A stretch of 64,000 nucleotides of DNA from Prevotellamassilia timonensis (GCF_900106785.1 NZ_LT629843.1:285036-349035), one strand, 5' to 3'; shown: positions 44,640 through 53,551, counted from the first letter of the stretch. Translations and numbers: made by a program. The notes: generated by a model from the letters alone, not told the origin.

Positions 44640-44723
44640 GTGCTTGCGTTTCCTATCAGATTGATAGGTTAAAAAGCGGATTTGAAGCCATGTAAAGAAC
44701 TGTTATGTCAGGAAATTGCGCTC

Positions 44724-44887
44724 TAATGGGGGCGACGCGTCCCGCGTCGGTTTTCTCAGCAGACTCAATACGCGTCGAGGAAAACGCCATGCTTATACAC
44801 CAAATAAAGGCTCACAGACAGCACCAATTACACGTCTGTCTGTGAGCCTTTGCTTTCATGCCCGACGCGGGACGCGTCGCCCCCATT
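44724..44887. repeat. Family A palindrome, copy 14 (array unit 4)
   Basis: C on the left and G on the right (matched); starts 249 bp after unit 3. Its right spacer differs: it holds iterons AAACACTACCATC, AAACACTACCACA and AAACGCTACCTCT in place of the 84-bp spacer. Confidence 0.9.
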
Positions 44888-44950
44888 AGTGCTTGCGTTT
44901 CATTGCAGCACCAAACACTACCATCAAACACTACCACAAAACGCTACCTC

Positions 44951-45116
44951 TAATGGGGGCGACGCGTCCCGCGTCGGTTTTCTCAGCAGACTCGATACGC
45001 ATTGGGAAAAATAACCATGCTCATACACTTAATAAAGGCTCACAGACAGCACTAATTACACGCCTGTCTGTGAGCCTTTGCTTTCATGCCCGACGCGAGA
45101 CGCGTCGCCCCCATTA
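44951..45116. repeat. Family A palindrome, copy 15 (array unit 5)
   Basis: C on the left and A on the right. Together with the T on the left of unit 1, the two ends of the whole array form the T/A pair, and all eight arms in between are C or G. It ends 38 bp before the porT stop codon. Confidence 0.9.
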
Positions 45117-45154
45117 GAGCTTGCGTTTGGTGCTGCAAAGAATTGCCACCCTGC

Positions 45155-45889
45155 TTACTCAAAATAGAATGTCAGCATCACCATGCCTACTGTGGCCTTG
45201 TCGAGACTCTGGGTAAAGATTAGCTGCGAGGGGTCGGTTATGTCGCGGCGGTTCTTTTGCAGTATGTTGTTAAGTCCGAAACCAAACTTGAGTTCGGGTA
45301 TAAACTTGAAGAAGGGCATGTAGAGGTCGCACCCCAAACCGGCCTCAAGCATCACGTTAAGCGGCTTGGCCTTGAGCTTTGACTGTTTGCTGGTGATGAG
45401 GTCGTACATGGGCGCCACACCGGCCACCACGTAGGGGCGGTAGTTGTTGAAACGCGGGGCGGATATTTTGAAGTCGACGGGCACACCGATGTAGCACGAT
45501 TTCATGTCCTGCTGCTCGGTCTGACCCGTGCCAAGCTCACGGAAGGTGATGTGGCGCGAGCCAAAATGGAGCGACGGCTGAACTCGGAGCGCCACATAGC
45601 GCGACATGCGCCACTCGCCAAGCACACCCACCGAAAAACCGAAGTTGGTTTGGTCGGTCTGTGCCACCCACTGCTGGCCTGCCACACTGCCGGCTGAGGC
45701 GGGGGCCTGGTAACCATTGCCCTGCAGCTGCATGGACTGGTCGTGGGCGCCTACAAAAAAGCCGTAATGGAAGCGACGCTCGTCGATGAAGGGCTTGTTC
45801 TGCACACGTCGCTGCTGCCCCAGGGCCGCTACATGGCTCAGGGCTACTATGCACAACAGGCTGATTATGTGTCGTAGTGTGATTTGCAT
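45155..45889 (-). CDS. porT: PorT-like outer membrane protein of the type IX secretion system
   Basis: 244 residues with a signal peptide (about 1-24) and an outer membrane barrel: FHYGFFVGAHDQSMQLQG near 41, SVGVLGEWRMSRYVALRVQP near 87, RFNNYRPYVVAGVAP near 145, and the final MLTFYFE with terminal aromatic residues. Length and motif order match what I know of PorT of Porphyromonas gingivalis, a T9SS component needed for cargo secretion. Other T9SS genes are not in the window, as is usual for scattered por genes. It agrees with the tagged cargo proteins found here. It is transcribed away from the ferredoxin gene and converges on the repeat array. Confidence 0.82.
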   Translation of the reverse strand: MQITLRHIISLLCIVALSHVAALGQQRRVQNKPFIDERRFHYGFFVGAHDQSMQLQGNGYQAPASAGSVAGQQWVAQTDQTNFGFSVGVLGEWRMSRYVALRVQPSLHFGSRHITFRELGTGQTEQQDMKSCYIGVPVDFKISAPRFNNYRPYVVAGVAPMYDLITSKQSKLKAKPLNVMLEAGLGCDLYMPFFKFIPELKFGFGLNNILQKNRRDITDPSQLIFTQSLDKATVGMVMLTFYFE

Positions 45890-45935
45890 ATCTTAATAAC
45901 GGCCCGTGACGCAATTTATTGCCGCGGGCGGTGGT

Positions 45936-45944
45936 GCAAAAGTA
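45936..45944 (-). promoter_or_regulatory. -7 element for porT
   Basis: On the minus strand TACTTTTGC, matching TAnnTTTGC, 47 bp before the porT start codon. No clear -33 box. Confidence 0.5.
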
Positions 45945-45989
45945 ATAAAAAGTTTTTGCGCCTTTATTCTCTCCTTTCAAAGATTTGTG

Positions 45990-45998
45990 TAACTTTGC
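45990..45998 (+). promoter_or_regulatory. -7 element for the ferredoxin gene
   Basis: TAACTTTGC, 93 bp before the ferredoxin ATG and divergent from the porT promoter. No clear -33 box. Confidence 0.55.
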
Positions 45999-46090
45999 TC
46001 CGCAAACCTCGTGCTGCGCCCTGTGCGCAACGTGGCGAGCAAGGACAATAACTCAACTCAAATTACAACAATTTATTAAATTCTACTATT

Positions 46091-46261
46091 ATGGCTTACG
46101 TAATTGGTGACGACTGCATCGCATGCGGTACCTGCATCGACGAATGCCCTTCTGGTGCTATCTCTGAAGGCGAAAAGTACTCTATCGACCCTAACGTTTG
46201 TGTTGATTGCGGCACTTGCGCTGATGTTTGCCCCTCTGGCGCTATCGCTCCGGGCGAATAA
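46091..46261 (+). CDS. 2[4Fe-4S] ferredoxin
   Basis: A 56-residue clostridial-type ferredoxin. Two CxxCxxCxxxCP motifs are present (CIACGTCIDECP near 9-20 and CVDCGTCADVCP near 37-48) in the usual twofold arrangement, so it binds two [4Fe-4S] clusters. It would carry low-potential electrons for enzymes such as pyruvate:ferredoxin oxidoreductase. The codon use is unlike the neighbours (more T-ending codons such as TCT and GGT), as in highly expressed genes. A terminator follows directly, so it is monocistronic. Confidence 0.96.
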   Translation: MAYVIGDDCIACGTCIDECPSGAISEGEKYSIDPNVCVDCGTCADVCPSGAIAPGE

Positions 46262-46295
46262 TTCGTCGTGCAACACACGTCAACTTAACTCACTC

Positions 46296-46337
46296 AAGAG
46301 CTGCATGTCTTGCTTTTCAAGGCAGCAGCTTTTTTTT
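46296..46337 (+). terminator. Terminator of the ferredoxin gene
   Basis: Stem AAGAGCTGC with GCAGCT plus a run of eight T (46330-46337). Beyond it, to about 46464, I see no gene or clear signal. Confidence 0.75.
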
Positions 46338-46464
46338 GTGCCAAAGCTCCGCACCCTCGGTGCCTTGGAGGACTGGCTGAAACGCGCAACACTAAGGGCT
46401 AATAACGAGCAAAGGGGCGTTGTGCGCCCTGGCTTTGACACTTTCTACCCGTTGGCGGAATTGC

Positions 46465-46621
46465 CGGTTAAAGGGTTTACAAGTTGTCAGGTTAACAAGT
46501 TGGTATGCCATACGCTACTTATTATGTTAATGTTTGAATGGTAAGGAATTTAAGAAGCATGGCAAACTTACCTGTTTACCCGTCAACTTTTCAACTCGTC
46601 AACTTGTCAACTTGTTAAACA
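46465..46621. repeat. Family C element upstream of the AlaX-like gene
   Basis: Left units on the minus strand are ACCAACTT, GTTAACCT, GACAACTT, GTAAACCC, TTTAACCG (to 46465). Right units are GTTTACCC, GTCAACTT, TTCAACTC, GTCAACTT, GTCAACTT, GTTAAACA (46574-46621). All are in 8-bp register. The last unit ends 10 bp before the start codon. The interior (CATACGCTACTTATTATGTT) is related to the element at 20562. Confidence 0.85.
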
Positions 46622-46631
46622 TATAAACACA

Positions 46632-47105
46632 ATGGAACTTAACTCTCACAACAAGGCTGAATATCCGCCTATGCACACGGCTGAACACCTGCTCAACCAA
46701 ACCATGGTGCGCATGTTTGGCTGTGAACGCTCGCGCAACGCTCATATCGAGCGCAAGAAGAGCAAAATAAGCTTCGACCTGCCTGCCGAACCTACAGCTG
46801 CGCAGGTTGATGCCATAGTGGCTAAAATGAACGAACTGATAGCCGAGGACTTGCCTGTGACTTACGAATTTGTGACGGCCGACAATGTGCCTGAGGGGGT
46901 GAAACTCGACCGACTGCCCGACAATGCCAGCGAAACGCTGCGCATTGTGCGCATAGGGCAGTATGATGTGTGCCCATGTATAGGGGCTCACGTGGCGAGC
47001 ACGGCCGAACTGCACGAATTTATACTGCTCGGCACTAACTGGGACCCCGAGCGCCACAGTTTCCGCCTTCGCTTCAAACTGGGCGCCACCGGCAACAAGG
47101 ATTGA
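46632..47105 (+). CDS. AlaX-type tRNA-editing domain protein
   Basis: 157 residues corresponding to the second additional domain of threonyl- and alanyl-tRNA synthetases. The zinc/catalytic motif HTAEH is at 15-19, and CPCIGAHV near 113-120 supplies the other half of the site. RKKSKISFDL and PVTYEFV fit the fold. Stand-alone proteins of this kind hydrolyse mischarged Ser- or Gly-tRNA-Ala in trans. Whether this one acts on alanine or threonine tRNA cannot be told. The start codon comes directly after the 8-bp array. Confidence 0.85.
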   Translation: MELNSHNKAEYPPMHTAEHLLNQTMVRMFGCERSRNAHIERKKSKISFDLPAEPTAAQVDAIVAKMNELIAEDLPVTYEFVTADNVPEGVKLDRLPDNASETLRIVRIGQYDVCPCIGAHVASTAELHEFILLGTNWDPERHSFRLRFKLGATGNKD

Positions 47106-47132
47106 CAACGAAATATTGCCGTCATATTAAAC

Positions 47133-47486
47133 GTAAACGGACGAACGGGCGCAAACACTGAATGCAAGTACTATACGCAAGCGCTAAATGCTATCTCTAA
47201 ACTCTAGCTCTAAACTCTAGCACCAAACGTTAGCTCTAAACGCTAGCTCTTAACTCTAGCACCAAACGCTAGCTCTAATGGGGGCGACGCGTCTCGCGTC
47301 GGGAAAAGAGGCAGCTTTTATTTAGCAGAGTTTGTATTTCCCTCCTTTCCCTTTCCCGACGCGAGACGCGTCGCCCCCATTAGAGGTAGCGTTTGTAGGT
47401 AGCGTTTAGTGCTTGCGTTAAGTGCTTGCATTAAGAGATTGCGTTAACTGCTTGCGTTAAGAGCTTGCGTCCGTTAGCATGTTTAC
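47133..47486. mobile_element. Complete family A element with terminal inverted repeats and 13-bp iterons (copy 16)
   Basis: Ends: GTAAACGGACGAAC (47133-47146) and GTTAGCATGTTTAC (47473-47486), imperfect inverted repeats of one another. The left end is followed by exactly ten 13-bp units (47147-47276; for example AAACGCTAGCTCT), the core palindrome (47276-47382, T/A matched arms), then exactly seven 13-bp units in the opposite orientation (47382-47472; for example AGTGCTTGCGTTA). It has no coding potential. It lies between converging genes. I call it a putative non-autonomous element because of its defined ends; movement is not shown. Confidence 0.75.
47276..47382. repeat. Core palindrome of family A copy 16
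   Basis: Arms with T on the left and A on the right (matched); loop GAAAAGAGGCAGCTTTTATT and on, without the inner GGCTCACAGAC hairpin. Confidence 0.9.
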
Positions 47487-47510
47487 GTTTTACCTGAGCG
47501 CAATATACGC

Positions 47511-47545
47511 AAAAAGCGCAACCTCCACTTTGAGAGGTTGCGCTT
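47511..47545 (-). terminator. Terminator of the ribosomal protein operon
   Basis: On the minus strand AAGCGCAACCTC / GAGGTTGCGCTT (12-bp stem, 47514-47545) is followed by a run of T (complement of 47511-47515). It lies about 60 bp past the rplQ stop. A second, smaller hairpin (CAAGGGTG / CACCCTTG) lies between. Confidence 0.85.
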
Positions 47546-47603
47546 AGTATTGAATAAAGAGCCAAGGGTGCTTGGACACACCCTTGAGCCAAGTTTCGCA
47601 ATA

Positions 47604-48089
47604 TTACTCAGCCTTTGCTTCTTCAGCAGGGGCTTCAGTAGCTTCAGCAGTTGCAGGGGCTTCAGCTGTGGCTGCGGCCTTCTTGCTACGGCGAGTGCGA
47701 GTTGCCTTCTTCTTAGTCTTGGCCATGTTTTCATCAAAGTCTACGAGTTCGATGAAGCACATCTCAGAGGCATCGCTTGCGCGGAAACCAGTCTTGATGA
47801 TGCGGGTGTAGCCACCGGGACGGTCAAGCACCTTCACGCGGATTTCGCGGAAAAGCTCTGTAACGGCAACCTTGTCCTGAAGATAGCTGAACACTACGCG
47901 ACGTGAGTTCATAGTGTCGTCCTTACTCTTAGTGATAAGGGGCTCAACGTACTTCTTCAGCGCCTTAGCCTTGGCCAGAGTCGTAGTGATTCTTTTGTGC
48001 TTGATCAAAGAGCAAGCCATGTTTGAGAGCATGGCGCTTCTGTGAGAAGCAGTACGGCTCAGATGGTTGAATTTCTTATTGTGTCTCAT
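47604..48089 (-). CDS. rplQ: 50S ribosomal protein L17
   Basis: 161 residues. The conserved core ([20 protein letters not shown] at the start, [20 protein letters not shown]) covers about 1-120. L17 binds near the exit of the peptide tunnel. The C-terminus has an extra tail of about 40 residues, first basic ([14 protein letters not shown]) and then rich in Ala and Glu, as in other Bacteroidales. Last gene of the operon, 8 bp after rpoA. Confidence 0.98.
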   Translation of the reverse strand: MRHNKKFNHLSRTASHRSAMLSNMACSLIKHKRITTTLAKAKALKKYVEPLITKSKDDTMNSRRVVFSYLQDKVAVTELFREIRVKVLDRPGGYTRIIKTGFRASDASEMCFIELVDFDENMAKTKKKATRTRRSKKAAATAEAPATAEATEAPAEEAKAE

Positions 48090-48097
48090 TTCAGAAT

Positions 48098-49090
48098 TTA
48101 ATCTTTATCTAATTTATACTTAGAGATGTCAGTTCCAAACGACAGATTCAGACTCTCGAGCAAATCATCAAGCTCAGTGAGCGATTTCTTACCAAAGTTG
48201 CGGAACTTAAGCAGGTCGTTCTTGTTATACTGTACAAGTTCGCCGAGGGTTTCAACATCAGCTGCCTTCAAGCAGTTGAGGGCACGTACCGAGAGGTTCA
48301 TGTCGGTCAACTTGGTCTTGAGCAACTGGCGCATGTGAAGAACTTCTTCATCAAACTCTTCGTTGTCAGCCTCGCTCTTGTCTTCGATGGTTATCTTCTC
48401 GTCTGAGAAGAGCATGAAGTGGTAAATCAAGATTTTAGCGGCCTCCTTAAGGGCGTCCTTCGGGTGAATGGAACCGTCCGTAGTAATTTCAAGCACAAGC
48501 TTGTCGTAGTCAGTCTTCTGCTCAACGCGGAAAGGCTCAACAGCGTACTTTACATTACGGATAGGAGTGTAAATTGAGTCGATAGCAATCTCGTGAACGT
48601 CCTGGCAGAACTCACGGTTCTCGTCGGCGGGAACATAACCTCTGCCCTTGTTGATAGAGATTGTTATCTGCATCGTGGCTTTAGAATCTAAGTGACAAAT
48701 CACTAATTCAGGATTTAACACTTCAAATCCATTGAGAAAATTACTGATATCACCAGCCTTGAACTCGGTAGAGTTAGAGATGGTGATAGTAGCCTTCTCT
48801 GTTTCGTACTCATCTACAATCTGCTTGAAGCGTACTTGCTTCAAGTTGAGTATAATGTTGGTCACGTCTTCCTTTACCCCAGGCACGGTGGCAAACTCGT
48901 GCTCAACGCCTTCAATCTTGATGGTGTTGATAGCGAAGCCCTCGAGTGAGGAAAGCAGGATGCGACGCAATGCATTTCCGACAGTGGTGCCGAAACCTGG
49001 CTCCAAAGGACGGAACTCAAACTTTCCGAACTTGGGGTCGTTTTCCAACATTACTACTTTGTCAGGTTTTTGAAATGCTAATATCGCCAT
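48098..49090 (-). CDS. rpoA: DNA-directed RNA polymerase alpha subunit
   Basis: 330 residues. The N-terminal dimerisation domain (about 1-230; [20 protein letters not shown]) starts polymerase assembly. The C-terminal domain (about 255-325; [36 protein letters not shown]) contacts DNA and activators. Located between rpsD and rplQ as in most bacteria. Confidence 0.99.
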   Translation of the reverse strand: MAILAFQKPDKVVMLENDPKFGKFEFRPLEPGFGTTVGNALRRILLSSLEGFAINTIKIEGVEHEFATVPGVKEDVTNIILNLKQVRFKQIVDEYETEKATITISNSTEFKAGDISNFLNGFEVLNPELVICHLDSKATMQITISINKGRGYVPADENREFCQDVHEIAIDSIYTPIRNVKYAVEPFRVEQKTDYDKLVLEITTDGSIHPKDALKEAAKILIYHFMLFSDEKITIEDKSEADNEEFDEEVLHMRQLLKTKLTDMNLSVRALNCLKAADVETLGELVQYNKNDLLKFRNFGKKSLTELDDLLESLNLSFGTDISKYKLDKD

Positions 49091-49110
49091 GAATGTAAGG
49101 GAATTATTGA

Positions 49111-49719
49111 TTAGTTTTTAGAGTACAACTCGACGATCAACTGCTCCTTGATGTTCTCAGGGATGTCAGCACGTTCGGGCTTGTGAAGGAGCTTGCCGCT
49201 CTTTGAAGTCTCATCCCATTCGATCCAAGGATACTTGCTGTGGTTGAAGCCTGCCAATGCATCGGCAATTACTTCAAGAGACTTTGACTTCTCGCGTACT
49301 GCTATAATCTGACCAGGCTTTACACTGTAAGAGGCGATGTTAACAACACGGCCGTCTACGGTGATGTGCTTGTGGTTGACGAGCTGACGCGCTGCCGCAC
49401 GTGTGGGAGCAATACCGAGGCGGTATACTACGTTGTCGAGACGGCACTCGAGGCTCTGGAGAAGGATTTCACCAGTAATGCCACTTGCAGAGGCAGCCTT
49501 GTCGAAGAGGTTGCGGAACTGCTTTTCGAGCACGCCGTATGTGTACTTAGCCTTTTGCTTCTCAGCGAGCATGACACCGTATTCTGAAGTCTTGCGACGA
49601 CGGTTGTTACCATGCTGGCCAGGAGGGAAATTGCGCTTTGCCAACACCTTGTCGGCACCGAAGATAGCCTCACCAAACTTACGGGCGATACGAGACTTAG
49701 GGCCAATATATCTTGCCAT
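49111..49719 (-). CDS. rpsD: 30S ribosomal protein S4
   Basis: 202 residues. Begins [20 protein letters not shown] and has the S4 RNA-binding domain (about 95-155, [20 protein letters not shown]). It nucleates 30S assembly on 16S rRNA, and in many bacteria also represses its own operon. The zinc-binding cysteines found in some S4 proteins are absent. Lies 35 bp after rpsK. Confidence 0.99.
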   Translation of the reverse strand: MARYIGPKSRIARKFGEAIFGADKVLAKRNFPPGQHGNNRRRKTSEYGVMLAEKQKAKYTYGVLEKQFRNLFDKAASASGITGEILLQSLECRLDNVVYRLGIAPTRAAARQLVNHKHITVDGRVVNIASYSVKPGQIIAVREKSKSLEVIADALAGFNHSKYPWIEWDETSKSGKLLHKPERADIPENIKEQLIVELYSKN

Positions 49720-49754
49720 TGTATTATTATTTCTTTTACGTTAAACTACGTGTG

Positions 49755-50144
49755 TTATACTCTTCTACGCTTCGGAGGACGGCAACCGTTGTGGGGAAGC
49801 GGAGTTACGTCGATAATTTCGGTAACTGCGATGCCTGCACCATGAATGGCACGGATAGCTGACTCACGGCCGTTACCCGGACCCTTAACGTATGCCTTCA
49901 CCTTGCGAAGACCAAGGTCGTAAGCTACTTTGGCGCAATCCTGAGCGGCCATCTGGGCTGCGTAAGGAGTGTTCTTCTTAGAACCACGGAAACCCATCTT
50001 ACCGGCAGAAGACCAAGAAATAATCTGACCCTCGCTGTTTGCAAGAGACACAATGATATTGTTGAAAGAGCTGTGAACGTGGAGCTGACCCATAGCGTCA
50101 ACCTTCACGTTTCTCTTCTTTGCTGCAACTGTTTTCTTTGCCAT
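49755..50144 (-). CDS. rpsK: 30S ribosomal protein S11
   Basis: 129 residues with [29 protein letters not shown] core ([20 protein letters not shown]) and the end [15 protein letters not shown]. Part of the platform of the 30S subunit. Between rpsM and rpsD in the alpha-operon order. Confidence 0.99.
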   Translation of the reverse strand: MAKKTVAAKKRNVKVDAMGQLHVHSSFNNIIVSLANSEGQIISWSSAGKMGFRGSKKNTPYAAQMAAQDCAKVAYDLGLRKVKAYVKGPGNGRESAIRAIHGAGIAVTEIIDVTPLPHNGCRPPKRRRV

Positions 50145-50153
50145 ATCTATTTA

Positions 50154-50534
50154 TTATTTAGTAGCTTTCTTCTTGTTAGCAACGGTCTTCTTGCGACCCT
50201 TGCGAGTACGAGCATTGTTCTTTGTGCTTTGGCCACGTACGGGGAGACCATTACGGTGGCGAACACCACGGTAGCAACCGATGTCCATGAGGCGCTTGAT
50301 GTTAAGCTGGATTTCAGAGCGGAGGTCACCTTCAACCTTGTAACCGGCACCGATGATCTCACGGATCTTGGCAGCCTGGTCGTCAGTCCAGTCCTTCACT
50401 TTGATATCTTTGTCAATGCCGGCTTCGTCCAAGATTTTTGCCGAGCTACTACGACCTATACCGTAGATGTAGGTCAGGGCGATCTCACCACGCTTGTTCT
50501 GAGGGAGGTCTACACCAACAATTCTTATTGCCAT
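50154..50534 (-). CDS. rpsM: 30S ribosomal protein S13
   Basis: 126 residues, beginning [20 protein letters not shown], with [12 protein letters not shown] and [20 protein letters not shown]. Located at the head of the 30S subunit where it touches the P-site tRNA and L5. Basic tail of normal length. Confidence 0.99.
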   Translation of the reverse strand: MAIRIVGVDLPQNKRGEIALTYIYGIGRSSSAKILDEAGIDKDIKVKDWTDDQAAKIREIIGAGYKVEGDLRSEIQLNIKRLMDIGCYRGVRHRNGLPVRGQSTKNNARTRKGRKKTVANKKKATK

Positions 50535-50562
50535 ATTTTTTTTTGTTTATTGCGGAACTTGG

Positions 50563-50679
50563 TTAACCCTGACGCATTTTGAACTTAGGGTTCTTCTTGT
50601 TAATCACAAACAGACGGCCTTTGCGACGTACAATCTTGCAATCTGCAGACCGTTTCTTTAATGATGCTCTTGTTTTCAT
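50563..50679 (-). CDS. rpmJ: 50S ribosomal protein L36
   Basis: 38 residues, [20 protein letters not shown] then [18 protein letters not shown]. Only the first of the usual zinc-ligand cysteines remains, so it is the zinc-free type with altered spacing and a short insertion, as in other Bacteroidales. Between infA and rpsM. Confidence 0.95.
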   Translation of the reverse strand: MKTRASLKKRSADCKIVRRKGRLFVINKKNPKFKMRQG

Positions 50680-50689
50680 TATGTTTTGT

Positions 50690-50908
50690 TTATTTGTATC
50701 TGAACACAATTCTTCCTTTCGAAAGATCGTACGGACTCATCTCTACCTTCACCTTGTCGCCAGGCAATATCTTGATGTAATGCATGCGCATCTTGCCTGA
50801 GATGTGAGCGGTAATTTCGTGTCCGTTCTCTAATTCTACACGGAACATAGCATTGCTCAATGCTTCAACGATTGTCCCGTCTTGTTCGATAGCAGCTTCT
50901 TTTGCCAT
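50690..50908 (-). CDS. infA: Translation initiation factor IF-1
   Basis: 72 residues, one S1-like OB-fold: [40 protein letters not shown] and [14 protein letters not shown]. Binds the A site of the 30S subunit during initiation. One base separates it from map, so translation is probably coupled. Confidence 0.99.
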   Translation of the reverse strand: MAKEAAIEQDGTIVEALSNAMFRVELENGHEITAHISGKMRMHYIKILPGDKVKVEMSPYDLSKGRIVFRYK

Positions 50909-50909
50909 A

Positions 50910-51704
50910 CTAATGTTTTTGTCTTTCTATTTCCTCAATTTCCTTAAACGATGACATGATGTCAGCCTTGCCATGGTGAATGGCTATGGTGTGCTCGAAG
51001 TGAGCGGCCGGCTTGCCGTCGCGGGTTATTACGCCCCAGCGGTCGTCAAGCATGGCCAGTTCATGACTGCCCATCGTTATCATTGGCTCAATGGCTATGC
51101 ACAAACCGTTTTTCAACTGCTTGCCCGTGCCCTGATTGCCATAGTTAGGCACCTGAGGGTCCTCGTGCATCTCATGTCCGATGCCGTGACCTACAAACTC
51201 GCGCACTACACCATATCCGTGACGCTCGCAATGCTGCTGCACTGCATGGCCAATGTCGCCGAGGCGGTGTCCCACAACAGCCTGCTCAATGCCCTTGTAA
51301 AGCGACTCCTTTGTCACACGCAGGAGCTCCTTGACCTCGGGCTTGACTTCGCCCACACAAAAAGTGTAGCAAGAGTCACCGCAAAAGCCGTCAATAAATG
51401 TGCCGCAATCCACCGACACAACGTCGCCATCATGCAATGGCTCGTCATTTGGTATGCCGTGCACCACCACATTGTTGACAGAGGTGCAGATTGAGGCTGG
51501 GAATGGTCCGCCGTACGGATTGGGGAAGCCCTTGAAAGTGGGCTCCGCACCGTGGTCGCGGATAAATTGCTCAGCCAGGGTGTCCAACTGGCGGGTTGTG
51601 ACACCCGGCTCAACAATTTTAGCTATTTCAGTGAGCGTTGCGCTTACCAACAAGTTGGCCTTGCGCAACAGCTCTATCTCATCGTCGGTCTTCAGATAAA
51701 TCAT
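50910..51704 (-). CDS. map: Methionine aminopeptidase, type I
   Basis: 264 residues. Removes the starting methionine from new proteins. The five metal ligands are recognisable: two Asp in [18 protein letters not shown], His in [12 protein letters not shown], Glu in AIEPMITMG and Glu in HFEHTIAI. No N-terminal zinc-finger extension. Located between secY and infA, the usual Bacteroidales order; adk, which many bacteria have here, is absent. Confidence 0.98.
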   Translation of the reverse strand: MIYLKTDDEIELLRKANLLVSATLTEIAKIVEPGVTTRQLDTLAEQFIRDHGAEPTFKGFPNPYGGPFPASICTSVNNVVVHGIPNDEPLHDGDVVSVDCGTFIDGFCGDSCYTFCVGEVKPEVKELLRVTKESLYKGIEQAVVGHRLGDIGHAVQQHCERHGYGVVREFVGHGIGHEMHEDPQVPNYGNQGTGKQLKNGLCIAIEPMITMGSHELAMLDDRWGVITRDGKPAAHFEHTIAIHHGKADIMSSFKEIEEIERQKH

Positions 51705-51719
51705 TCAGACTAAAGAATT

Positions 51720-53069
51720 TTAGTAGGCAGCTACCTTCGTTGAACGTGTGCGAACATGTCCTGAGTTGAGCAGTCCGTCGTAGTGACGCACCAAGAGGTG
51801 GCTTTCAATCTGTTGCAGTGTGTCCAATACTACACCCACAAGGATCAGCAAAGATGTTCCACCGAAGAACTGGGCAAACTCCTGCTTCACACCAAACAAA
51901 CCGGCAAATGCAGGCAGAATGGCTATCAAAGCGATAAAGAGAGAGCCGGGGAAAGTGATGCGTGACATCACATCGTCCAGGTAATCGGCTGTGGGCTTGC
52001 CGGGCTTGACACCCGGAATGAAACCATTATTACGCTTCATATCCTCAGCCATCTGAACGGGGTTCAAAGTGATGGCTGTGTAGAAGTAAGTAAACAATAC
52101 AATCAGAATGACGAACACTACATTGTAGAGAACGCTCGTATGATCCAAGAACTGATTCAGTGCCCAGCTACCACCGTTTTTCGAAACGGTCTGAGCAAGA
52201 GTCAGGGGAATGAACATGATAGCTTGTGCGAAGATGATAGGCATCACGTTAGCTGCGAAGAGCTTGAGGGGGATGTACTGGCGTGCACCACCCACGGCGC
52301 GGTTGCCCTCAATTCGTTGAGCGTACTGCACAGGCACCTTGCGGGTGGCCTTTACAAGCATGATGGCCAGTGCCATCACAAAGAGCAGAGCGATAATCTC
52401 GAAGAGGAACTTGATCAAGCCACCACCTTCGGCACCGCTGAACGCAGTAACGAATTCTGCAACAAAAGCACTCGGCATACGGGCAATGATACCAATCATG
52501 ATGATCAGCGACACACCGTTGCCAACGCCCTTGTCTGTGATACGTTCGCCAAGCCACAGGATAAACATACTACCTGCCGCAAGGATAATCGTAGACGAGA
52601 TCATGAACCATAATCCGTCTCCAACGAGGAAAGCACCCGAACCCGCGGTCTGAGCCTTGAGGTTAATCAGATATGTTGGAGCCTGGAAGAGCAAGATTGC
52701 TATCGTCAACCAGCGTGTAATCTGGTTGATCTTTCTACGACCACTCTCACCCTCGCGCTGCATCTTCTGGAAGTAAGGCACAGCCATGGCGAGAAGCTGA
52801 ATGACGATCGATGCCGAAATGTAAGGCATGATACCCAGTGCAAACACCGAAGCGTTTGAGAAAGCACCACCCGAGAACATGTTCAACAAAGACATCAAAC
52901 CTTCGCTCGTCTGGCTCTGCAGAGCCTGCAAACGTGCGGGGTCGATGCCCGGGAGCACGATGAACGAGCCGAAACGGTATACAGCAACAAAGAGAATGGT
53001 GATGAGGAGGCGCGTACGCAAATCCTCAATTCTCCAGATGTTCTTGATGGTCTCGATTATTTTTTTCAT
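51720..53069 (-). CDS. secY: Protein translocase subunit SecY
   Basis: 449 residues with ten membrane helices; forms the inner membrane protein channel with SecE and SecG. Recognisable parts: YRFGSFIVLPGIDPARLQAL, the plug-region LNMFSGGAFSNASVFALGIM, and the cytoplasmic loops TRKVPVQYAQRIEGNRAVGG and NGFIPGVKPGKPTADYLDDV. The exported proteins in this window would pass through it. Confidence 0.99.
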   Translation of the reverse strand: MKKIIETIKNIWRIEDLRTRLLITILFVAVYRFGSFIVLPGIDPARLQALQSQTSEGLMSLLNMFSGGAFSNASVFALGIMPYISASIVIQLLAMAVPYFQKMQREGESGRRKINQITRWLTIAILLFQAPTYLINLKAQTAGSGAFLVGDGLWFMISSTIILAAGSMFILWLGERITDKGVGNGVSLIIMIGIIARMPSAFVAEFVTAFSGAEGGGLIKFLFEIIALLFVMALAIMLVKATRKVPVQYAQRIEGNRAVGGARQYIPLKLFAANVMPIIFAQAIMFIPLTLAQTVSKNGGSWALNQFLDHTSVLYNVVFVILIVLFTYFYTAITLNPVQMAEDMKRNNGFIPGVKPGKPTADYLDDVMSRITFPGSLFIALIAILPAFAGLFGVKQEFAQFFGGTSLLILVGVVLDTLQQIESHLLVRHYDGLLNSGHVRTRSTKVAAY

Positions 53070-53083
53070 CGAAGTAGGATTGA

Positions 53084-53530
53084 TTAGATTTTTGTAGCGG
53101 TGCCGCCTGCTGCAGTAATGGCAGCTTCGGCAGACTTAGAGAATGCGTGAGCCTCTACAGCCAGCTTGGCCTTGAGTTCACCATTTCCAAGTATCTTCAC
53201 CAATTGGTTAGAAGAGATAAAACCTGCAGCGTGAAGCTCAGCTACACCGATCTTTTCAAGGTTCTTTGCCTCGGCAAGAGCCTGAAGAGTTGAAAGGTTG
53301 ATAGCCTTGTACTCAACACGGTTGATATTCTTGAAACCAAATTTGGGAAGACGACGCTGCAAAGGCATCTGACCACCTTCGAAACCAATCTTCTTGCTAT
53401 AACCTGAACGAGACTTGGCACCCTTGTGGCCACGTGTTGACGTACCGCCCATGCCCGAACCGGGACCACGGCCGATGCGCTTACGTGAACTGGTAGCACC
53501 ATTAGCAGGCTTTAAAGTATGTAATTTCAT
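53084..53530 (-). CDS. rplO: 50S ribosomal protein L15
   Basis: 148 residues. Gly/Arg-rich N-terminal extension ([20 protein letters not shown]) reaches into 23S r[21 protein letters not shown] follows. Located between rpmD and secY. Confidence 0.99.
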   Translation of the reverse strand: MKLHTLKPANGATSSRKRIGRGPGSGMGGTSTRGHKGAKSRSGYSKKIGFEGGQMPLQRRLPKFGFKNINRVEYKAINLSTLQALAEAKNLEKIGVAELHAAGFISSNQLVKILGNGELKAKLAVEAHAFSKSAEAAITAAGGTATKI

Positions 53531-53551
53531 AAAGCTTCGTTTGTTTGAAAA

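Noticed and set aside
43977..45116. CRISPR-like array
   Set aside because: The period of 249 bp, nearly identical spacers and the palindromic 165-bp units do not fit CRISPR; there are no cas genes in the window.
46338..46464. Small gene between the ferredoxin terminator and the family C element
   Set aside because: No start-to-stop frame with plausible composition; only chance frames that run into the repeat.
9314..47486. Insertion sequence with transposase
   Set aside because: No transposase, integrase or RAYT-like protein is encoded anywhere in the window; the repeats are non-coding.
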